NCBI GenBank assembly: GCA_015489185.1
Contig: WGAE01000079.1
Span: 1 to 16,605, forward strand
Reading direction: 5' to 3'
Source: Campylobacterales bacterium
GTDB lineage: Bacteria; Campylobacterota; Campylobacteria; Campylobacterales; QNZT01
Length of the DNA stretch: 16,605 nucleotides
Under the pieces are notes generated by a model that worked only from the letters and a program-made list of their open reading frames with translations, had not been told where the DNA came from and ran no database searches. Below are positions 14,313 to 16,605 of this stretch, piece by piece (position 1 is the stretch's first letter; every line of letters starts with the position of its first letter). A program made the translations under genes and the position numbers.

Positions 14313-15545
14313 CTATCTATCGATTTCACCGAAAACGATATTCAGGTTACCGATAATCGTTACAACGTCCGCCAGATAGTGTCCGGGTAAAATATGCTGT
14401 AACAAGCTGGTGTGCCAAAAACTCGGTGCTCTCATCTTCAGTCTGTACGGATACGGATCACCTTCAGAGCGTATGAAGAAACCAAGTTCACCTTTTGGCG
14501 ACTCGGTGACGACATACACTTCACCTACCGGTGGACGCATACCTTGTGTCACAAGTACAAAGTGCTGCATCAACGAATAGTTTTCTGTCATGATGCGCTC
14601 TTTCGGCGCAGAGATATACTGCGGAACATCCGCCATCAATTGCGGCTCGGTATCTTTATACATATGAATACACTGTCGGATGATTTTCGCAGATTCCCTC
14701 ATCTCCGCCATATAGAGTTTGTACCGTCCGTAGCTGTCGTTACTGTCGGAAACCGGAACCTGAAACTCAAGCTCATCGTAAATTTCATACGGTTCTTCTT
14801 TGCGGATGTCGTACTTGATACCGCTTCCCCTCAGCGTCAACCCGGAGCAACCCCAGTCAATCGCATCTTCAGGCGTCAAATTACCCACCTGCTCCAGACG
14901 CATTTTCCAGATACGGTTTTGATCCAAAAGCCCTTCATAATCTGCGATATTGTCCGGCAACTTGTTGATATATTCAAGCATTTTTTCAAGCCAGCCGTCC
15001 GGAAGATCAAGAGGTACTCCGCCGATACGTACCGAAGAGTGGGTCAAACGTGCTCCGCAGTAGTCCTCCATCAGGTCCATCGCAAACTCTCTTTCCCGGA
15101 AACAGAAAAGAAACACGCTCATCGCACCGACATCGAGCGCGTGGGTCGCCAGCCAGAAAAGGTGTGAAATAATACGGTTCAGTTCCAGCAACATTGTACG
15201 AATCACTTTCGCACGTCGCGGTACTTTATCTTCAATCCCCAGCAGTCTTTCGACCGCCAGAGCAAAACCGTAGTTGTTGGAAGTAGCGGCAATATAATCC
15301 ATACGATCCGTCGTCGGTAAAAACTCGTTATAGATCATATTTTCAGCCATCTTTTCCATACCGCGATGCAGATATCCGATATCCGGTACCGCTTTGACAA
15401 CCTGCTCACCGTCCAGTTCCAGAATCAGACGAAGCTGACCATGTGCGGAAGGGTGTTGCGGACCGAAGTTGACAATCATGCGGTTGTCTTCTTTTTCGAA
15501 GACGAGGTTTTCGTAAAAAGGTTGAAGTCTGTTTGGCGTTTGCAT
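14313..15545 (-). CDS. nuoD: NADH-quinone oxidoreductase subunit D (49-kDa quinone-site subunit)
   Basis: NuoD forms the quinone-reduction pocket with NuoB and NuoH. The 410-residue product has the family start GPQHPSAHG at 28-36, giving His31 and His35, and DRMDY giving Tyr84. His35 and Tyr84 correspond by position to the quinone-headgroup ligands His59 and Tyr108 of the bovine 49-kDa subunit. The C-terminus ends in the family signature VFGEIDR. It is encoded separately from NuoC, unlike the fused CD of E. coli. The ATG at 15543-15545 lies 6 bases after the nuoC stop, with an AAGG overlapping that stop and AGAGGAAG a little further upstream. Confidence 0.97.
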   Translation of the reverse strand: MQTPNRLQPFYENLVFEKEDNRMIVNFGPQHPSAHGQLRLILELDGEQVVKAVPDIGYLHRGMEKMAENMIYNEFLPTTDRMDYIAATSNNYGFALAVERLLGIEDKVPRRAKVIRTMLLELNRIISHLFWLATHALDVGAMSVFLFCFREREFAMDLMEDYCGARLTHSSVRIGGVPLDLPDGWLEKMLEYINKLPDNIADYEGLLDQNRIWKMRLEQVGNLTPEDAIDWGCSGLTLRGSGIKYDIRKEEPYEIYDELEFQVPVSDSNDSYGRYKLYMAEMRESAKIIRQCIHMYKDTEPQLMADVPQYISAPKERIMTENYSLMQHFVLVTQGMRPPVGEVYVVTESPKGELGFFIRSEGDPYPYRLKMRAPSFWHTSLLQHILPGHYLADVVTIIGNLNIVFGEIDR

Positions 15546-15551
15546 GACCTT

Positions 15552-16355
15552 CTACTTCCTCTCTTTCAATATTTTTTGGTTCTTTTTCGTAAAACGTGTA
15601 ATCAGGAACACACCATTTTCTTCCTGGAAGTCTTCATAAACTTCATCAGGCTTGCTGACAGGTTTAGCACCGTATGGTACTTCATAACCAATACGCGCGA
15701 AGTTTTTCGTATCTTTCGGATCGATATATTTGGTATCTCTGTTTTCCGGACCGACCACTTCCCTATACTCTTTACCAAAAATTTTATCGATCTCATACCA
15801 TTGCGCCGCTTCATCACCGACAAGCGGATACGTTTTCAACAATGGATGCCCGTGCCAGTCTTCCGGCATCAAAATACGCTTCATGTACGGGTGACCATTG
15901 ACAATCACACCGAACATATCATACATCTCACGCTCTGCCCAGTCGGCACTTTTGAACACATCATAAAGAGAAGCAATCGCCTGATTTTGCTTGATGCGGC
16001 ATTTCACGCGCATGCGTTTACGTTTTTTCATTGAAAGCAGTTGGTAGAAGATTTCAAATTCACCGTCTTTTTCGAGATAGTCGATCGCACTCATTTCACT
16101 TAAAAACGTGTAATCACATTTATCCCGTAAATGTGTCATGACAGCCACGTTGTCGTTCGGATCGATAATCACGACAAGCTGATCGACTTCAATGTAAGCA
16201 TCTTTGATGTCAAATTTACTTTTCAGACTTTCAACATCCGCGGCAAAAACCTCATCGGTTTTCGGATCGAACTTGGGTGTATGCGGTCGTTGATGGAACC
16301 TGTCCGTATGATAAGATTTTGCCTGTACATTTTTTCGGTTTACATATCTTCTCAT
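15552..16355 (-). CDS. nuoC: NADH-quinone oxidoreductase subunit C (30-kDa subunit)
   Basis: NuoC is the 30-kDa structural subunit of the connecting module, with no cofactor. The core signature ADWAEREMYDMFGV is at 137-150, followed by GHPYMKRILMPEDW and GHPLLKTYPL. The product has 267 residues, longer than many free-standing NuoC proteins, with a basic N-terminal stretch and roughly 80 residues after the signature, ending in a lysine-rich tail. That C-terminal extension has no motif I recognise. The ATG directly abuts the nuoB TAA stop (TAAATG), and AAAAGG lies upstream inside nuoB. Confidence 0.96.
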   Translation of the reverse strand: MRRYVNRKNVQAKSYHTDRFHQRPHTPKFDPKTDEVFAADVESLKSKFDIKDAYIEVDQLVVIIDPNDNVAVMTHLRDKCDYTFLSEMSAIDYLEKDGEFEIFYQLLSMKKRKRMRVKCRIKQNQAIASLYDVFKSADWAEREMYDMFGVIVNGHPYMKRILMPEDWHGHPLLKTYPLVGDEAAQWYEIDKIFGKEYREVVGPENRDTKYIDPKDTKNFARIGYEVPYGAKPVSKPDEVYEDFQEENGVFLITRFTKKNQKILKERK

Positions 16356-16605
16356 TTAGACCAACCTTTTGGGTTTAAGTTTTTGAAACGCACTTTGTCG
16401 TCTGATCTTTTTCTGGAGCATCATGACCGCATATTGCAATGTTTCAGGTCTCGGTGCACATCCGGGCAGATAAATATCAACAGGAATCACCCTGTCACAT
16501 CCCTGAACCGTCGCGTATGTATTAAACATACCGCCGGTATTGGCACAACTTCCCATACTGATTACCCATTTGGGTTCTGCCATCTGGTCATACAATCTTT
16601 TAATG
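16356..16605 (-). CDS. nuoB: NADH-quinone oxidoreductase subunit B (N2 cluster), 5' end missing
   Basis: Only the last 82 residues are inside the window; the frame stays open through the right edge (IKRLYDQMAEPKW...), so the true start lies outside. Visible signatures are EPKWVISMGSC and DIYLPGCAPRPE, which hold the third and fourth cysteine ligands of the N2 [4Fe-4S] cluster, the last cluster before quinone. The tandem-cysteine pair that provides the other two ligands lies upstream, out of view. The TTG inside LYDQM is not the start because homology continues upstream of it. Confidence 0.96.
   Translation of the reverse strand, partial: IKRLYDQMAEPKWVISMGSCANTGGMFNTYATVQGCDRVIPVDIYLPGCAPRPETLQYAVMMLQKKIRRQSAFQKLKPKRLV

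Noticed and set aside
1..16605. Mobile elements, CRISPR arrays, tRNA/rRNA genes, attachment sites or internal promoters
   Set aside because: I saw no direct-repeat arrays, transposase frames, tRNA-like structures or gene gaps large enough to hold a promoter; the region is a compact housekeeping operon.

Overview
This window is one continuous minus-strand operon for respiratory complex I (proton-pumping NDH-1, Nuo). Read in the direction of transcription, from high to low coordinates, the order is nuoB (5' end cut off by the window edge), nuoC, nuoD, a small gene in the nuoE slot, a chimeric gene in the nuoF slot, nuoG copy 1, nuoG copy 2, nuoH, nuoI, nuoJ, nuoK, nuoL, nuoM and nuoN. Coding is almost gapless: junctions are ATGA, TTGA or TAATG overlaps, or gaps of 15 bases or less, so the genes are very probably co-transcribed and translationally coupled. 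There is no gene-free stretch longer than about 50 bases. I see no RNA genes, insertion sequences, CRISPR arrays or plus-strand genes. The operon promoter and nuoA would lie beyond the right edge.

The gene order with non-standard nuoE and nuoF slots is the pattern known from Campylobacterota (former Epsilonproteobacteria; Helicobacter and Campylobacter also carry unrelated genes there). The tandem nuoG pair, the GltD-like nuoF slot and the moderate GC content (by eye) suggest a sulfur- or hydrogen-oxidising member such as Sulfuricurvum, Sulfurovum or Sulfurimonas. Genus is inference only.

Membrane arm (50-5842 and 6482-7477): NuoN, M, L, K, J and H are conventional and keep their key lysine and glutamate residues, so proton pumping should be intact. 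Connecting module (5855-6472 and 14313-16605): NuoI, NuoD, NuoC and NuoB are also conventional; NuoD keeps the His/Tyr quinone-site residues.

Electron-input module (7481-14298): this is the unusual part. The [2Fe-2S] NuoE is replaced by a 78-residue cysteine-free protein that resembles a TusA fold by eye. The FMN/NADH domain of NuoF is absent. Only the C-terminal N3-type region of NuoF remains, with one of its four cysteines changed to glycine, and it is fused to a complete GltD/NfnL-type FAD and NAD(P)H oxidoreductase. Two divergent NuoG paralogues follow in tandem. The second has a complete eight-cysteine pair of ferredoxin motifs, whereas the first has kept only the N4 cluster ligands. The simplest reading is a complex I whose electron entry was rebuilt for a donor other than NADH (NADPH, ferredoxin or flavodoxin), perhaps running in reverse in an autotroph to make low-potential reductant from quinol. 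The donor cannot be read from the sequence.
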